DNA from: Viola odorata
Lineage: Eukaryota > Streptophyta > Magnoliopsida > Malpighiales > Violaceae
DNA length: 64,000 nucleotides
Direction of reading: 5' to 3'
NCBI GenBank assembly: GCA_963691705.1
Contig: OY829542.1
Location: forward strand, 25,406,579-25,470,578
Positions within the stretch are counted from its first letter, which is position 1. Each line of letters starts with the position of its first letter. A model generated the notes under the pieces. That model had not been told where the DNA came from, made no database searches, and was given only the letters and a program-made list of their open reading frames with translations. The translations under genes and the position numbers were made by a program. Shown piece after piece: positions 1 through 11,083 of the stretch.

Positions 1-60
1 GGAAGAGATCAAGACGAAGGTTGTGATGGCTCTGCTCTGTTGCATTTTCAAATCAAATCA

Positions 61-200
61 AAAAGGGGAGGGATATATATATATATATAAAAAAAAAAAA
101 ATAATAATAATAATAATAATAAAGGGGAAAATGAGAGGAAAAAAAAAAAGAAGAAAAAGAGAGAAGGGAAAAAGGAAAAGAAAAGAAAATAAAGAAAATG
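61..200. repeat. Low-complexity AT/purine tract
   Basis: A (TA)n run, a poly-A run and about seven AAT triplets are followed by an A/G-rich stretch to about 200. Any reading frame here reflects composition only. Confidence 0.85.
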
Positions 201-239
201 CTCAGAGACCTTCGAAGAATACAAACAATCGAAGAGCCA

Positions 240-600
240 AAGCAATCACAGCCCGAGGACAACTCAATTCGAGAAATCTCGAAGAAAACTTTCCCCAGCG
301 AACTCGAGTAAAAAGGCCCAAGGCCAACTCGAGAAATCTCAAAGCATCCTTCCCCCAGTAAAGTCAAGTAAAAGAGGCCCAAGGCCAACTCGAGAAACCT
401 CAAAGCAAGCATCCCTAGTGAGAACCCAAGAAGGGAAAGGGGCCCCAGGCCAACTCAAGTAGTGAGGCGCAAAAGGAACAGCGACGACGCTCCCCAATGA
501 AGACTCAAGAAAAGAGCCCCTGGCCAAACGGAAAGCACCCCCAGCAAGGATCCCAGAGCTCACGCACTTTGTCAAGCAAGCATCCCCAGCAAAAAGTGAA
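240..600. repeat. Imperfect tandem array, unit about 61 bp
   Basis: The phrase AGGCCAACTCGAGAAA recurs near 320, 383 and, degraded, 448, with a related form near 255. Spacing is about 61-65 bp. Each unit also has a CCCCAGT/CCCTAGT phrase. It lies in the 3' non-coding part of the Tat/Ogre-like element. From 600 to 780 I see no feature beyond related CCCCAGC phrases. Confidence 0.7.
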
Positions 601-779
601 AAGACTCGCGCACCTCGCCCTCATCCTGGCCAATTAGCAAAGCATCACTCATCAAAAGCCTTCCAACTCCTCAACAAAGCAATCCTTTCCCAAAACAAGC
701 TCCTTTCCGGACATTTCATGTCCATTCATTCTTTTTCGTAAAAGTCCTATCGATTATTAGAACGCCCATGCATGTGCAT

Positions 780-1245
780 CTTCATTTGAAGTCTATTCAC
801 TCGGATTGACATTGCGAATTGAAAATTATGTATCATGTTAGTTGCATCTTTATGAGCGTAAAAATACTTAACCTTGTTTCAGAGCGTGAGTGCAAACACT
901 AATATCAGGTGAGGATTGCTTACGGCTGCAAGTTGTGGGAAAGTCTTGTCCTTGAGGTCGTTATTTCTTGAACAAGACGTAGACGTTACCTAGACTTGAA
1001 TCAATCATGTTCGTATAACGAAAACTGAACGAACATTTTTTATCCAAAAAAGAGAGAAAAGGGCTTGAATTTATGTTCTTAAATAAAGAAATCATTTTCA
1101 TTTCAAACAAAAAAACTTGGGGGCAAGCCATGGGTTAAATGTAGGAATATTTAGGTCAATTGCTTTCTCTTTTTTCCATCTATCGCTACTTTGTATTTGC
1201 TTCCTTTCAGTTTGCAGGATACAAATATGCTCCAGTGAAACCTCA
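780..1245 (+). other. Athila-like 3'-end segment inside the Tat/Ogre-like region
   Basis: The stretch around 880-985 reads GAGTGCAAACACTAAT, then GTGAGGATTGCT, then GGGAAAGTC, then a GGTCGTTAT phrase. The same order occurs at 10865-10950, just upstream of the Athila A1 3' LTR. A purine-rich CTTGGGGGCAAG hairpin follows at about 1111, then TTAAATGTAGGAATA, which resembles the Athila pre-LTR motif. At about 1205 a TTTCAG..GCAGGATACAA phrase resembles the start of Athila LTRs. This may be an Athila 3' fragment captured by the Tat element, or shared ancestry. No protein is encoded. Confidence 0.45.
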
Positions 1246-1440
1246 ACCATGGGTCTTCGATAATAACACCGTTGTAAAGCCCTCGCCTTGGATTTTCATC
1301 AAAATCCAATCAAACGTCGAATTGAGAACATCACCACTCCTCAACCATGGGTCTTCGATGACAACATCGTTGTAAAACCCTCGTCATCTTGGATTTTCAT
1401 CAAAATCCAATCAGCATCGAATAGAGTACGTTACCACTCC
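1243..1440. repeat. Two tandem copies of a ~98-bp unit
   Basis: CAACCATGGGTCTTCGAT starts at about 1243 and again near 1341. Both copies continue through a CGTTGTAAA phrase and TTGGATTTTCATCAAAATCC. It is the second of five successive arrays in the 3' non-coding region. The gap to 1550 is unremarkable. Confidence 0.8.
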
Positions 1441-1549
1441 CAAATCAGCTTCGTGCGGTGAATCTCGTTCCCTCACGGTCAACCACTCTCCATTTCAGTT
1501 CATACGGTAAGTTCAAGGTAAGACTTGCTTTCCCTTTTTACACCATCTG

Positions 1550-3130
1550 TTAAACGTTGTGAAGGGTCACGTCCCCACATCGTGTCATTTAAAAATGTGC
1601 TTGGTCACGTCCGCACATGTCGTCTGATAATGTTGTGTCTGGTCACGTCCGCACATGTTGTCTGTTAAGCGTTGTGGAGGGTCACGTCCCCACATCGTGT
1701 TGTTGATGTCATGTCCGGTCAAGTCCGCGCATGTCGTCTGATAATGTGGTGTCTGGTCACGTCCGCACATATTGTCTGTTAAACGTTGTGAAGGGTCACA
1801 TCCCCACATCGTGTCATTTAAAAGTGTGCTTGGTCACGTTCGCACATGTCGTCTGATAATGTTGTGTCTGGTCACGTCCGCATATATTGTCCGTTAAGCG
1901 TTGTGGAGGGTCACGTCCCCACATCGTGTTGTTGATGTCATGTCTGGTCACGTCCGCACAGTCATCTGATAATGTTGTGTCTGGTCACGTCCGCACATAT
2001 TGTCTGTTAAACGTTGTGAAGGGTCACGTCCCCACATCGTGTCATTTAAAAGTGTCCGGTCACGTCCGCACAGTCATCTGATAATGTTGTGTCTGGTCAC
2101 GTCCGCACATATTGTCTGTTAAACGTTGTGAAGGGTCACGTCCCCACATCATGTCATTTAAAAATGTGCTTGGTCACGTCCGCACATGTCGTCTGATAAT
2201 GTTGTGTCTGGTCACGTCCGCACATGTTGTCTGTTAAGCGTTGTGGAGGGTCACGTCCCCATATCGTGTTGTTGATGTCATGTCCGGTCACGTCCGCGCA
2301 TGTCGTCTGATAATGTGGTGTCTGGTCACGTCCGCACATATTGTCTGTTAAACGTTGTGAAGGGTCACGTCCCCACATCGTGTCATTTAAAAGTGTGCTT
2401 GGTCATGTCCGCACATGTCGTCTGATAATGTTGTGTCTGGTCACGTCCGCACATATTGTCCGTTAAGCGTTGTGAAGGGTCACGTCCCCGCATCGTGTTT
2501 TTAATGTTGTGTCCGGTCACGTCCGCACATGTCGTCTGATAATGTTGTGTCTGGTCACGTCCGCACATATTGTCCGTTAAGCGTTGTGAAGGGTCACGTC
2601 CCCGCATCGTGTTTTTAATGCTGTGTCCGGTCACGTCCGCACAGTCATCTGATAATGTTGTGTCTGGTCACGTCCGCACATATTGTCTGTTAAACGTTGT
2701 GAAGGGTCACGCCCCCACATCGTGTCATTTAAAAGTGTCCGGTCACGTCCGCACATGTTGTCTGTTAAGCGTTGTGAAGGGTCACGTCCCCACATCGTGT
2801 CATTTAAAAGTGTGCTTGGTCACGTCCGCACATGTCGTCTGATAATGTTGTGTCTGGTCACGTCCGCACATATTGTCCGTTAAGCGTTGTGAAGGGTCAC
2901 GTCCCCACATCGTGTCATTTAAAAGTGTGATTGGTCACGTCCCCACATCATGCTGTTAATGTTAGGTCCGGTCACGTCCGCACAGTCGTCTGATAAGGTT
3001 GTGTCTGGTCACGTCCACGCATATTGTCTGTTAAGCGTTGAAGGGTCGCGTTTGTTAATATTGTGTCTGGTCACGTCCGCACATGTCATCTGTTAATGTT
3101 GTGTCAGGTCACGTCCCCACACCATGTCTT
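1550..3130. repeat. 38-39-bp minisatellite with higher-order variants
   Basis: About 40 monomers of 37-39 bp each begin GGTCACGTCC followed by GCACAT or CCACAT. Four monomer types are recognisable by their second halves: CGTCTGATAATG, TTGTCTGTTAARCG, CGTGTCATTTAAAA and CGTGTTGTTGATG. They recur in mixed order. The CATTTAAAA type returns near 1586, 1815, 2043, 2156 and 2385, that is at three or six monomer lengths (about 114 or 228 bp). Each monomer has a CACGT core. Reading frames across it on both strands are repeat translations, not genes. Confidence 0.93.
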
Positions 3131-3364
3131 GAAAATTCATAAACAGTCACCCCAAATATCAAATCAACATCAGGGCAAAGGTATGTTATCGTCAATCAAT
3201 ATCCGAGCGAAGGTACGTTACAACTCTCATTTACATAATTCTATATTTCTGCATAATTATCACTCCTCCGTGAGCAACTACTTTTTTTTCGTCTATCTAA
3301 AAATACTCCTCCTTGAGCGACTACTTTTCTGCATATCTGAATAACTCCTCCTTGAGTGACTACA
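3131..3364. repeat. Degenerate CTCCTCCNTGAGYGACTAC repeats
   Basis: CACTCCTCCGTGAGCAACTAC, in two parts CACTCCTCCGTG and AGCAACTAC near 3261, recurs with changes near 3305 and 3345, about 42 bp apart. It bridges the minisatellite and the next array. No gene. Confidence 0.55.
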
Positions 3365-3675
3365 TTTTCAGCACCAGCGTCCGGAGAGCGATAGCCTCGC
3401 ACAGACCTTCATCCGCATTGCCACGTCAACACTCGGAGAGTGATAGCCTCACACGGACATTCATTTACATTGCCACGTCAACATCCGGAGAGCGATAGCC
3501 TTGCACGGACCTTCATTCACATCACCACGACGACGTCAGGAGAGCGATAGCCTCGCACGGACCTTTATCTGTATTTCCACATCATCGTCCGAAGAGCGAT
3601 AGCCTCGCACCGACATGCAACCTCATTTTTCATACCAGCATCAAGCAATGCGATAGCCTCGCCCAGACTAGAATT
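3365..3675. repeat. Tandem array, unit about 58 bp
   Basis: GAGAGCGATAGCCTCGCAC and close variants recur near 3385, 3436, 3488, 3539 and 3593, with a degraded copy near 3645. Copies are joined by phrases such as CCTTCATYYRCATTGCCACGT. No coding potential. Confidence 0.82.
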
Positions 3676-4560
3676 TAAAGCATACCTCCTCCCAGAGTGA
3701 CATCAAAGGCATACCTCCTCCCAGAGTGACATCAACCAACCATCTCCTCCCAGAGTGACATCCACGAACAACATCATCAATTTTGTAAACACTTTTTTAT
3801 CCCCAGTGCCAACATCAATTCCCTCATCACCAAATAACACCATCAAAAGCATTAGCATTCTTCTCCTCCCAGAGTGACAACATTTAGATTCCGACCTAGC
3901 ATTTCTTCTCCTCCCAGAGTGACAGCATTTAGTTTTCAGCCTTAGCATTTCTTCTCCTCCCAGAGTGACATCATAGGTTTAGTTTTCAGCATCAAGCATT
4001 TCTTCTCCTCCCAGAGTGACAGCATTTAGTATTCAGCATCAAGCATTTCTTCTCCTCCCAGAGTGACATCATAGGTTTAGTTTCCAGCGTAGCATTTCTT
4101 CTCCTCCCAGAGTGATAGCATAGCGTAGTTCTACCTTTTTCAACCTTAGCATTTCTTCCCCTCCCAGAGCAACATCATTCATACAATTCTACATTTCTGC
4201 ATAATTATTTTCCTCCTCCTAGAGTGACATCATTAGGACAAATCATTCATACTTCTACGAATCGCGCATTATCTTCCGAAGCAACGTCAGTCACATATCA
4301 AGCGATCATCCCCCTAGTGGAGCTGTCGTTTACATTTTCGTAAAATTACTTTCCGTCCCCGGATCAACAACCTATCTCCTCCCAGAGCAACGTCAGCGGA
4401 TTACCTCCTCTCAGAGTGGCGGCATCACTTTCCTCCTCCCAGAGTGACGCCAAGCAAGCACCTGGTATCCCCAGTGACAGCATCGATCAATCCCCTCCTC
4501 CCAGAGCGACATCAAGCAACTACCTCCTCCCAGAGCGACATCATCACTGTAAGTTTGAGG
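3676..4560. repeat. Irregular array of the CTCCTCCCAGAGTGACA motif
   Basis: The 17-base phrase CTCCTCCCAGAGTGACA, with variants such as CAGAGCGACA, recurs more than 20 times at irregular spacing of 23-60 bp. Between copies, a spacer of the type TTTAGTTTTCAGC..TAGCATTTCTT is itself repeated from about 3920 to 4110. It is the last array before the polypurine tract. Confidence 0.85.
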
Positions 4561-4639
4561 TAAGACCCGCTGTGTCGTCAAAATTCGGATATAGGGGCAA
4601 CTGTCTTTACTGCTTATCAAATACTTCGATAAGACAGTA

Positions 4640-4652
4640 AAGAGGGGGCAAC
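4640..4652 (+). promoter_or_regulatory. Polypurine tract (plus-strand primer)
   Basis: AAGAGGGGGCAAC directly precedes the LTR TG at 4653. A purine-rich tract at this place primes plus-strand DNA synthesis during reverse transcription. An ATACTTCGATAAGACAGTAA stretch before it partly repeats sequence from about 30 bases upstream in inverted form. Confidence 0.75.
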
Positions 4653-5096
4653 TGTTGATACCCGAATTTTCACGCCATTTTTATTTAATTTTAGCATTTC
4701 TGTTATTCAGCTAATTTACAGTCATTTTCAGTTGATTTAATGTCGCTAGCATTTTTAGGTGTTTCGTTGCATTTTTGCATCATCGTCAGCATCGTCATCC
4801 TTCGAAATCGCATTTTTAATTTTTCGGCATGTATTTTCATTATTATTATCATTAATATTTTTAGCCTTAAAAATCACATTTTTAATTATCCAGCAGTCGT
4901 TTGCTAATTTTTTCTTCGTTTTAGGTCATCACATGAATTTTAGGATTTTTTATATTGTAGCACATTTTTTAGTATTTTTATTATTTTATTATTATTTTTA
5001 TTCGAGCTTTTATTAGACCCGAGTAAGTCCACTCGGACCATAGCTTGACTTTAAAATATTTTCCATCAACTAGTTGCTAGATTTTTTTCTAGTCGC

Positions 5097-5224
5097 AACG
5101 GTCTACAGCGATTCGTGTGATTTTCGGCGTAACGTTATTATTTTTCCGTTCAAACGTTTCACGTTTTTGAACGCAAAAATAAACACGTTAAATGAAAAAT
5201 TCTCGTCATTCGCTGTAGACGGTT
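5097..5224. repeat. Imperfect inverted repeat in the LTR
   Basis: The left arm opens AACGGTCTACAGCGA and the right arm closes TCGCTGTAGACGGTT, differing by one base in the outer 15. Interior parts (AACGTTATTATTTTT against AAAAATAAACACGTT) also pair, giving an arm of about 60 bp with mismatches. Confidence 0.75.
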
Positions 5225-5338
5225 AAACCCGTCATATTTTTCTCTACGCGACGGTACTTTCGGCTCAAAAAGTCAGAACGTTTGGTCGCGGGAACCGACT
5301 CGAGGCCATTTAAATCTGATAAAATGCCATTTGATCAT

Positions 5339-5384
5339 GGCCATTGATCTGGTCAACCAAGGAAAGTCAACCAGATCAATGGCC
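5339..5384. repeat. Perfect 15-bp stem hairpin in the LTR
   Basis: GGCCATTGATCTGGT at 5339-5353 is the exact reverse complement of ACCAGATCAATGGCC at 5370-5384, with a 16-base loop. Confidence 0.8.
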
Positions 5385-6209
5385 CTTGATTTAATGTGCA
5401 TAATGCACATGCACAGTGCCAAGGGAGTGCAGCGAAGCAGCCCACGCCCGAGCCACCTGCTCCCGTAGCTCCTGTCCCTCCGCCATCATCACCGCTAGCA
5501 CCCTAGCTCCGCCACCTCACGCATTCGGGGCACCAAATTGGCAAGCTTTCTTGCCCTCTCTCCCTCCTCCGATCAGTTGCTTATTTCAAGCGAGGATCGT
5601 CCAGTTCAAGGCTTTGAGGTGATCTTTCTCTCTCTAGCCTTTTTTTTTGGTTTTTAAGCCAAAGTTTTGTTTAAATTCGTTTGCCTCTTGTTTGAGCAAT
5701 TTAATTGCTTTCTTTTATGTCATTAATTCACACACATAACATAGATTAAATACACGCTTTCACTTTTAAAAATCGTCGGTTAGTTTGGGCGAATTAATTA
5801 GTTTTCGATAATTAACAATTTTGTCATTTTTTCGAAATTAAATTTTGTACGAGTCAAGCTAAAAATCGGGGTTGGTATGGTCGGGAAGTCGTCGAAGAGA
5901 CGAACATTTTGGTACGAACGATTTTCAAATCGGACACTTGTGGCCGGAGTTGTGCCGCCGGCAGTACGCCGGCGACCAAGAAAGGTGACGAATGAACAGT
6001 GCCAGGCCAACGGCACTGTTCACGCGGGAATGGGCTTGGCCCATTCCCTTTTAAATTCTCATGGGCCAGGCACTATTCCTGGCCCATTTTTCACTTCTTT
6101 TCATTCTTCAATTGGGCCCAGCCCATTTTCAATTGTTTTCAAAACTTCGGATCACTTTTTTTCGTAAAATACTCGTATGCTTCGTATGATTATTTGTCGT
6201 ACTAACACT

Positions 6210-6870
6210 TTTAATTTTCTGTAATATCAACTGTTTATTTTCTGTAAATATCAACTGTTTAATTATTCGCACTTTAAATTTCAGCAATTTACTTTCAGCA
6301 ATTTAAATTCAATACCGCCTACATGGTCGGTCGCAATATCAACTGTTTATTTTCTGCAATATTCAACTGCTTTAATTTTTCGCACACTGCTGGAAATCCT
6401 TCCGCAACTTATCAACTGTTTAATTTTCCGCACTTTAATTTTCCGCAATTTACTTTCAGCAATTTAAATTCAATACTGCCTACATGGTCGGTCGCACTTA
6501 TCAACTGTTTACTTTTCCGCACTTTAAATTTCCGCACTTTACTTTTCCGCACTTTAAATTTCAGTAATTTAAATTCAATACCGCCTACATGGTCGGTCGC
6601 ACTTATCAACTGTTTACTTTTCCGCACTTTATTTTTCCGCACTTTAAATTTCAGCAATTTAGTTTCAGCAATTTAAATTCAATACCGCCTACATGGTCGG
6701 TCGCATTTTAATTTTCGTAAATATTCAACTGCTTTAATTTTTTTTGCAAACTGCTGGAAATTCTTCCGCAATCTATCAACTGTTTATTTTCTGCAAATAT
6801 CAACTGTTTATTTTCTGCAAATATCCAACTGCTCATTCTCTACATTATCAACCTGTTTTATTTTCTGCCA
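6210..6870. repeat. LTR-internal tandem array, ~105-bp unit
   Basis: CCTACATGGTCGGTCGCA occurs at about 6318, 6478, 6584 and 6688. Repeated ATCAACTGTTTA and CCGCACTTTA phrases lie between copies. Two regular steps are about 105 bp; one step is about 160 bp. Confidence 0.85.
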
Positions 6871-6935
6871 ATCACCAAACTTTTTATGCCCTGTAAATCG
6901 CCCCTAGCATTTAATTTTTCTGCACTTATCAAAAC

Positions 6936-7400
6936 AGCATTTAAATTCTCGTATGCGTAAAATCAATCATTTTTCGCATGCAATCAACCTAGCACTTAAA
7001 TTCTCGTATGCGTAAAATCCATCATTTTTCGCATGCAATCAACCCAGCATTTAAATTCTCGTATGCGTAAAATCCATCATTTTTCGCATGCAATCAACCC
7101 AGCATTTAAATTCTCGTATGCGTAAAATCAATCATTTTTCGCATGCAATCAACCTAGCATTTAAATTCTCGTATGCGTAAAATCAATCATTTTTCGCATG
7201 CAATCAACACAGCCTTTAAATTCTCGTGTGCTTAAAATCAATCATTTTTCGCACGCAATCAATTCAGTATCTCATTTTCGTATGCGTAAAATTCATCATT
7301 TCTCGCATGCAATCAATTGTCGCCATTTATTTTCATGCACTCATCAAGCTCAGCATTTAATTCTCGTATGCGTACAATCCATCATTTTACGTGTACAATC
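6936..7400. repeat. LTR-internal tandem array, 55-bp unit
   Basis: TTAAATTCTCGTATGCGTAA starts near 6940, 6995, 7050, 7105 and 7160 at an exact 55-bp step. A variant copy is near 7215 and two degraded ones lie further on. Each unit also has TTTTTCGCATGCAATCAA. Identity between the central copies is very high. Confidence 0.9.
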
Positions 7401-8213
7401 AATTGTCATTTAAAATTTTCATTGCTCAGTTATTTCTCAAGCTATCACTAACACTCTCGTTTTGTAGGTTAATTTCAAGCTTCGCTCGAAAGTACGCCTC
7501 ACAAGTCCTTTTTATTTATTCGATGCTTTTCGCAAATATCAACTGCATGCATGATATATAGAACTGCTAGAATTAAAATCAACCCACATGAACAACGTGT
7601 TTAAAGAGTTGCTTAAAATGCCATGTTTATATGATTTTAAATTCTCGCTTGTATTGACTGCATGTACATGGGGACTTTCGATCCCACTTCAGTTTTTCAC
7701 TTTAAAATCAATCATTTAAATTGGTACTCTGTTAGCCATCCATGTTAGGATCACGTAGTAATTAAGTTAATCATGCATGGCCCGATGATGAAATAAGAGG
7801 GCGCTCATTCAGTCTTACGGAAAATTCAGTCCCATCACGATCATAAAAAAGACTAAAGTGACGATTCCTCTGAGGGCCCCCTTTTTCAAAACGCATTTTA
7901 TAAAACACCTTTTTAAACACCTCTCTCATCAACCGGTAACCGTTTTCGGATGTGACTCGGGTGCCTAACACCTTCCCGAGACCATAATACGACCCCGAAC
8001 CTTTGTCTGGGGTCCGGACCCCTTTTTTGTGCCTTTAGTTTTTTTACTTATTATATTTCCTATGCCATGACGATTAGGGTTCCCTAAGCCTAGCAACCAA
8101 ATTAGGGTGGCGACTTCATTGCATGCTGCTAGGTGTCCCTTTTACGCCGAGCATCTGAAGGTCTCAAATTTCGTTGCACACTCGCGAATTTTTTAAATTT
8201 CCGAGGCGCGACA

Positions 8214-9320
8214 GTTTTTAACGACAAACCCTCTATTGATAAACTGCATTAATTGAACTCCAAAGGTGTTCGCTTCTGTGCGCGCCTAGATCTGGAATTT
8301 TTGGCCAGGATGGGCGTCGAATCTCTAGTTCGAGAGTTCGTTGCTAATATGGGTTGGGAACCACTGTTCTTTTTAGAACACCCAACCTTTGTTGAACTCT
8401 CACACGAGTTCTTCACCACTTTTTGGGTAAAATCTGATAGTTTTAAGCCTAAGGGCAAATTTGGTCCCAATCCTTCCACCCATGGTTTAGTCAATTTTAG
8501 ATTAGCTAACAAATGGGAACAACTGTCCCTTAATGAGTTTAATTGTTTGCTTCATTTTGTTAAACCTGATGAGTTAAATTCTACCTTGTATAAAAATGCT
8601 TTGACTATAATCCCTGGTGTTTTTGATGCTACTGCTGCGTTTCGTGAGCTCACTAATGACCCCAATGCAAAGTTTGACCCTAAGTCTAGTAAAGCCCACG
8701 AAATTGTTGATCCTGCCTTGCGTATTATGCATCGATATCTAGCCCTCACTTACTCGGGTCGATTTGGATCCTCGAGCCAGTTGTCATTGCAAGAACTTTT
8801 CTTTTTATGGTGCATGAAGCATAAGCGTAGGGTTAACTTAGGATTTTGGGTTGCCTCGGGTATTCTACATGTTCAAAATGGCTCTCGAAGCCCCATTTTT
8901 GTCTCCCTTATCTCTTTGCTTGCGATTAAATTGCGTAATCTAGACCTGTATGCTAGCAACCTATCTGAGCCCCTAGCATTCAAAGATTTAGATGTCCGTA
9001 CCTTAGATGGTATGGGCCATTTATGTATCTCACGAGGTGTGCTGAGTTTCTCTATAGGTTGTACCCCTACTGCGGAGAAGGTTTTCGGCAAGTCTGGCGG
9101 CGACTTTAGCTACCCGGATTTGTCAAGACCGCGATCCTCATCGGACCATCCAGCCCAAGCAGAGACATCAAGGCGAGCCCCCGAAGCATCAGCAGCAGTC
9201 AAACCCTCGACCCCGACACTTGTTTATGATCCAGCTCAGACGCGACTCCTCCAGGCGATTCTCATGGAACTTCAGGCCTTGACGGCTGAAGTTGCCAGGC
9301 TAAACCTCCCACCCCAATGA
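8214..9320 (+). pseudogene. Athila post-pol ORF (Arabidopsis retrotransposon ORF-1-like), 5'-truncated
   Basis: The frame is homologous to the A3 protein encoded at 54230-56556 on the other strand. Shared landmarks are NMGWEPLFFLE / NIGWEPLFYLE, EFFTTFW, LSLNEFN / LTLNEFN, KAHEIVDPALRIMHR / KAHQILDPALRILHR, QELFFLWCM / QELFILWCM and LGFWVA. Homology begins with the FND codons at 8215, directly after the LTR end, so the N-terminal part is lost. One in-frame TAA at 8250 follows; from 8253 there are 355 open codons. In Athila elements this ORF follows integrase. It is sometimes called env-like, but I see no signal peptide or membrane segment here. Function unknown. Confidence 0.82.
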
Positions 9321-10367
9321 ACCCCCCCCCCCCCCTCCCCTCCGAACAATTTTACATTTCTTCCCCTTGAGGAGGGTTCTGAACAATTTTTATACTTTCC
9401 TTTATCTCGTACTGTACTCCTTTAATTTTTCATGAACTTATTTGTGTGCCCTTCCCGCATTGAGGACAATGCGCTGCCTAAGTGTGGGGAGGGATTTATT
9501 TGTGTGTTAATTTGCATGTTTATTTTCCGCTTGTTGCATGATTGCATATTTTTCGAATTTTTCTTTTTCGGATTTTATTTTAGCTTTGCTAGGAAATTTT
9601 CCCACTGCCTGATTTTCAAACCCTCATAATCGACATACATTTTTAACGTTTGATGCATAAGAGAAGCATGTCATTCATCGCATCTATGCCTGACCATGCA
9701 TATCTAGACCTGTAGCCCTTATATCCAATCTTGCCCTAGACACCAGTAGTCACAATTGAACCCGTGAGCTCTTCGAACTTCATGCCTTTTATTCTTGAGT
9801 GAAATGCTTGACTAGGCAATGTCTAGGTTTGCATAATATCCCTGGGTATAGGCACCATTAGACGAGGAAAAGCAGCGAAACGACGAGAAACTTTGCAAAA
9901 TTTTTATTTTATTTTCTTATCTTTATTTTTCATTTCTTTTCTTATCTTTATTTTTCATCTGTTTCCTCTCTATCTCCATCTTCTCCTCTTTCCTTTTTCA
10001 TGCCCTCGACTCCCATTCTACATTCACTTCTAACCATCTGCTCCATTTCTTTGTCTCTTCCTTGGCAGGTGAGTAACGCTCTTCATCACAAAAAGGCAAG
10101 GGCTAGATTCCAAAGAAGATAAGTGTGGGGAGGAAAGCATTATCAAGGGCACAAAAGAGCGAGTGCAGAAATCAAGTATTGAGGCCATGACAACAGCGCA
10201 ATGTTACTTCCTCACCGCACCAAAACTTAAGTGTGGGGAAGTAAAAGTCAAATCCCGAAGCCTCAAAACCAAGCGCCCCAAGCAGTATTTAAAACTCTAC
10301 CAGCCCCAGCTCCAGTTCGAAAAAAGAGGAAAAGTAAATGCCTGCCTGCTTTTTCAAGTCTTCTAAA

Positions 10368-10432
10368 AATATTTAATAATAATAATAATATTATTATTAA
10401 TAATAATATATATATATATATAAATTTATATA
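10368..10432. repeat. AT-rich microsatellite
   Basis: An AAT triplet run passes into a palindromic TAATAATATTATTATTA stretch and then a (TA)n run. Confidence 0.9.
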
Positions 10433-11083
10433 TTTGAATAAAAGCAGAGCAGGCATAGCAGAAGGCAACCATTCGAGCCTCCGAAAAAGCAAGAGATCTC
10501 CCTACCCACTGAAGAAAGCCGAAGCCATCATCTAGCCCTCGCCATCATCCTTCTTCAGCGAGTGTTGCTCACCGTCTCGCCTTCTTTCAGGCCAAGGAAT
10601 TCTTCCCCTTTTCTTTTATTTTCTTCTCTTTTCTCTTTCTCTGCTCCCTTTATCTCTGTTTCCTCTATCTCACTCCACCCCGTACTCTCTCCTGCTCCTT
10701 TCCTTTTCCTTTTCCTTTATCTTCTTTTTCTTTTTGCAAAGTCGCCTCTGATCGCTAGATTGCCCTTGCATGTGACCTACAGTACTCAGATTGACATGCA
10801 AGCTCTACCTGTGTTTTGTTATTTGTATTCTTGAGTGATAGCCTAAACACATATTTTGTTGCGAGTGTGAGTGCAAACACATATCTAGGTGAGGACTGCT
10901 GGTGAATAGGCTTGGTCTGGGAAAGATTGGTTGGTAGGATCATTATCCTATCAGCCAGATGCAGGCACTTTTCTAGGTCTGGATATGTTCTGGTCAGGTG
11001 CAGTTTGTTGGATGTCATGTCTATTTTGTGTGTTGGGGGTTGAAGATGTATGTTATTGCGTGAGGTCATTTTCCAATTTTGCT

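Larger units (their letters stand above)
1..8213 (+). mobile_element. 3' portion of a large Tat/Ogre-like Ty3/gypsy LTR retrotransposon
   Basis: No gag or pol is visible; those would lie left of the window. What is seen is a non-coding 3' region full of tandem arrays, a purine-rich tract ending at 4652, and a 3561-bp LTR that opens TGTTGATACCCG and closes GCGACA. Immediately after it, at 8214, an Athila reading frame begins in mid-protein, so this element inserted into an Athila element. Long LTRs, the GGGGGCAAC tract before TGTTGATACCC, and repeat-rich 3' untranslated DNA are known traits of Tat/Ogre elements. Lineage is inferred from these traits only, because no RT sequence is present. Another repeat-rich gypsy lineage is possible. 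Confidence 0.72.
4653..8213 (+). repeat. 3' LTR of the Tat/Ogre-like element (3561 bp)
   Basis: It begins TGTTGATACCCG and ends GAGGCGCGACA, and the next base resumes the interrupted Athila ORF. It contains two inverted repeats and two tandem arrays (listed separately). The stretches 5385-6210 and 7410-8210 hold no recognisable gene. The 5-bp target duplication would start with GTTTT on the right; its left copy lies outside the window. Confidence 0.75.

Noticed and set aside
1585..2883. Open frames on both strands rich in GRDPSQRLTDNMC-like repeats
   Set aside because: They are translations of the 38-39-bp minisatellite; no start context, no domain, and frames exist equally on both strands.
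1550..3130. CRISPR-like array
   Set aside because: Monomers are contiguous with no unique spacers, in a plant context.
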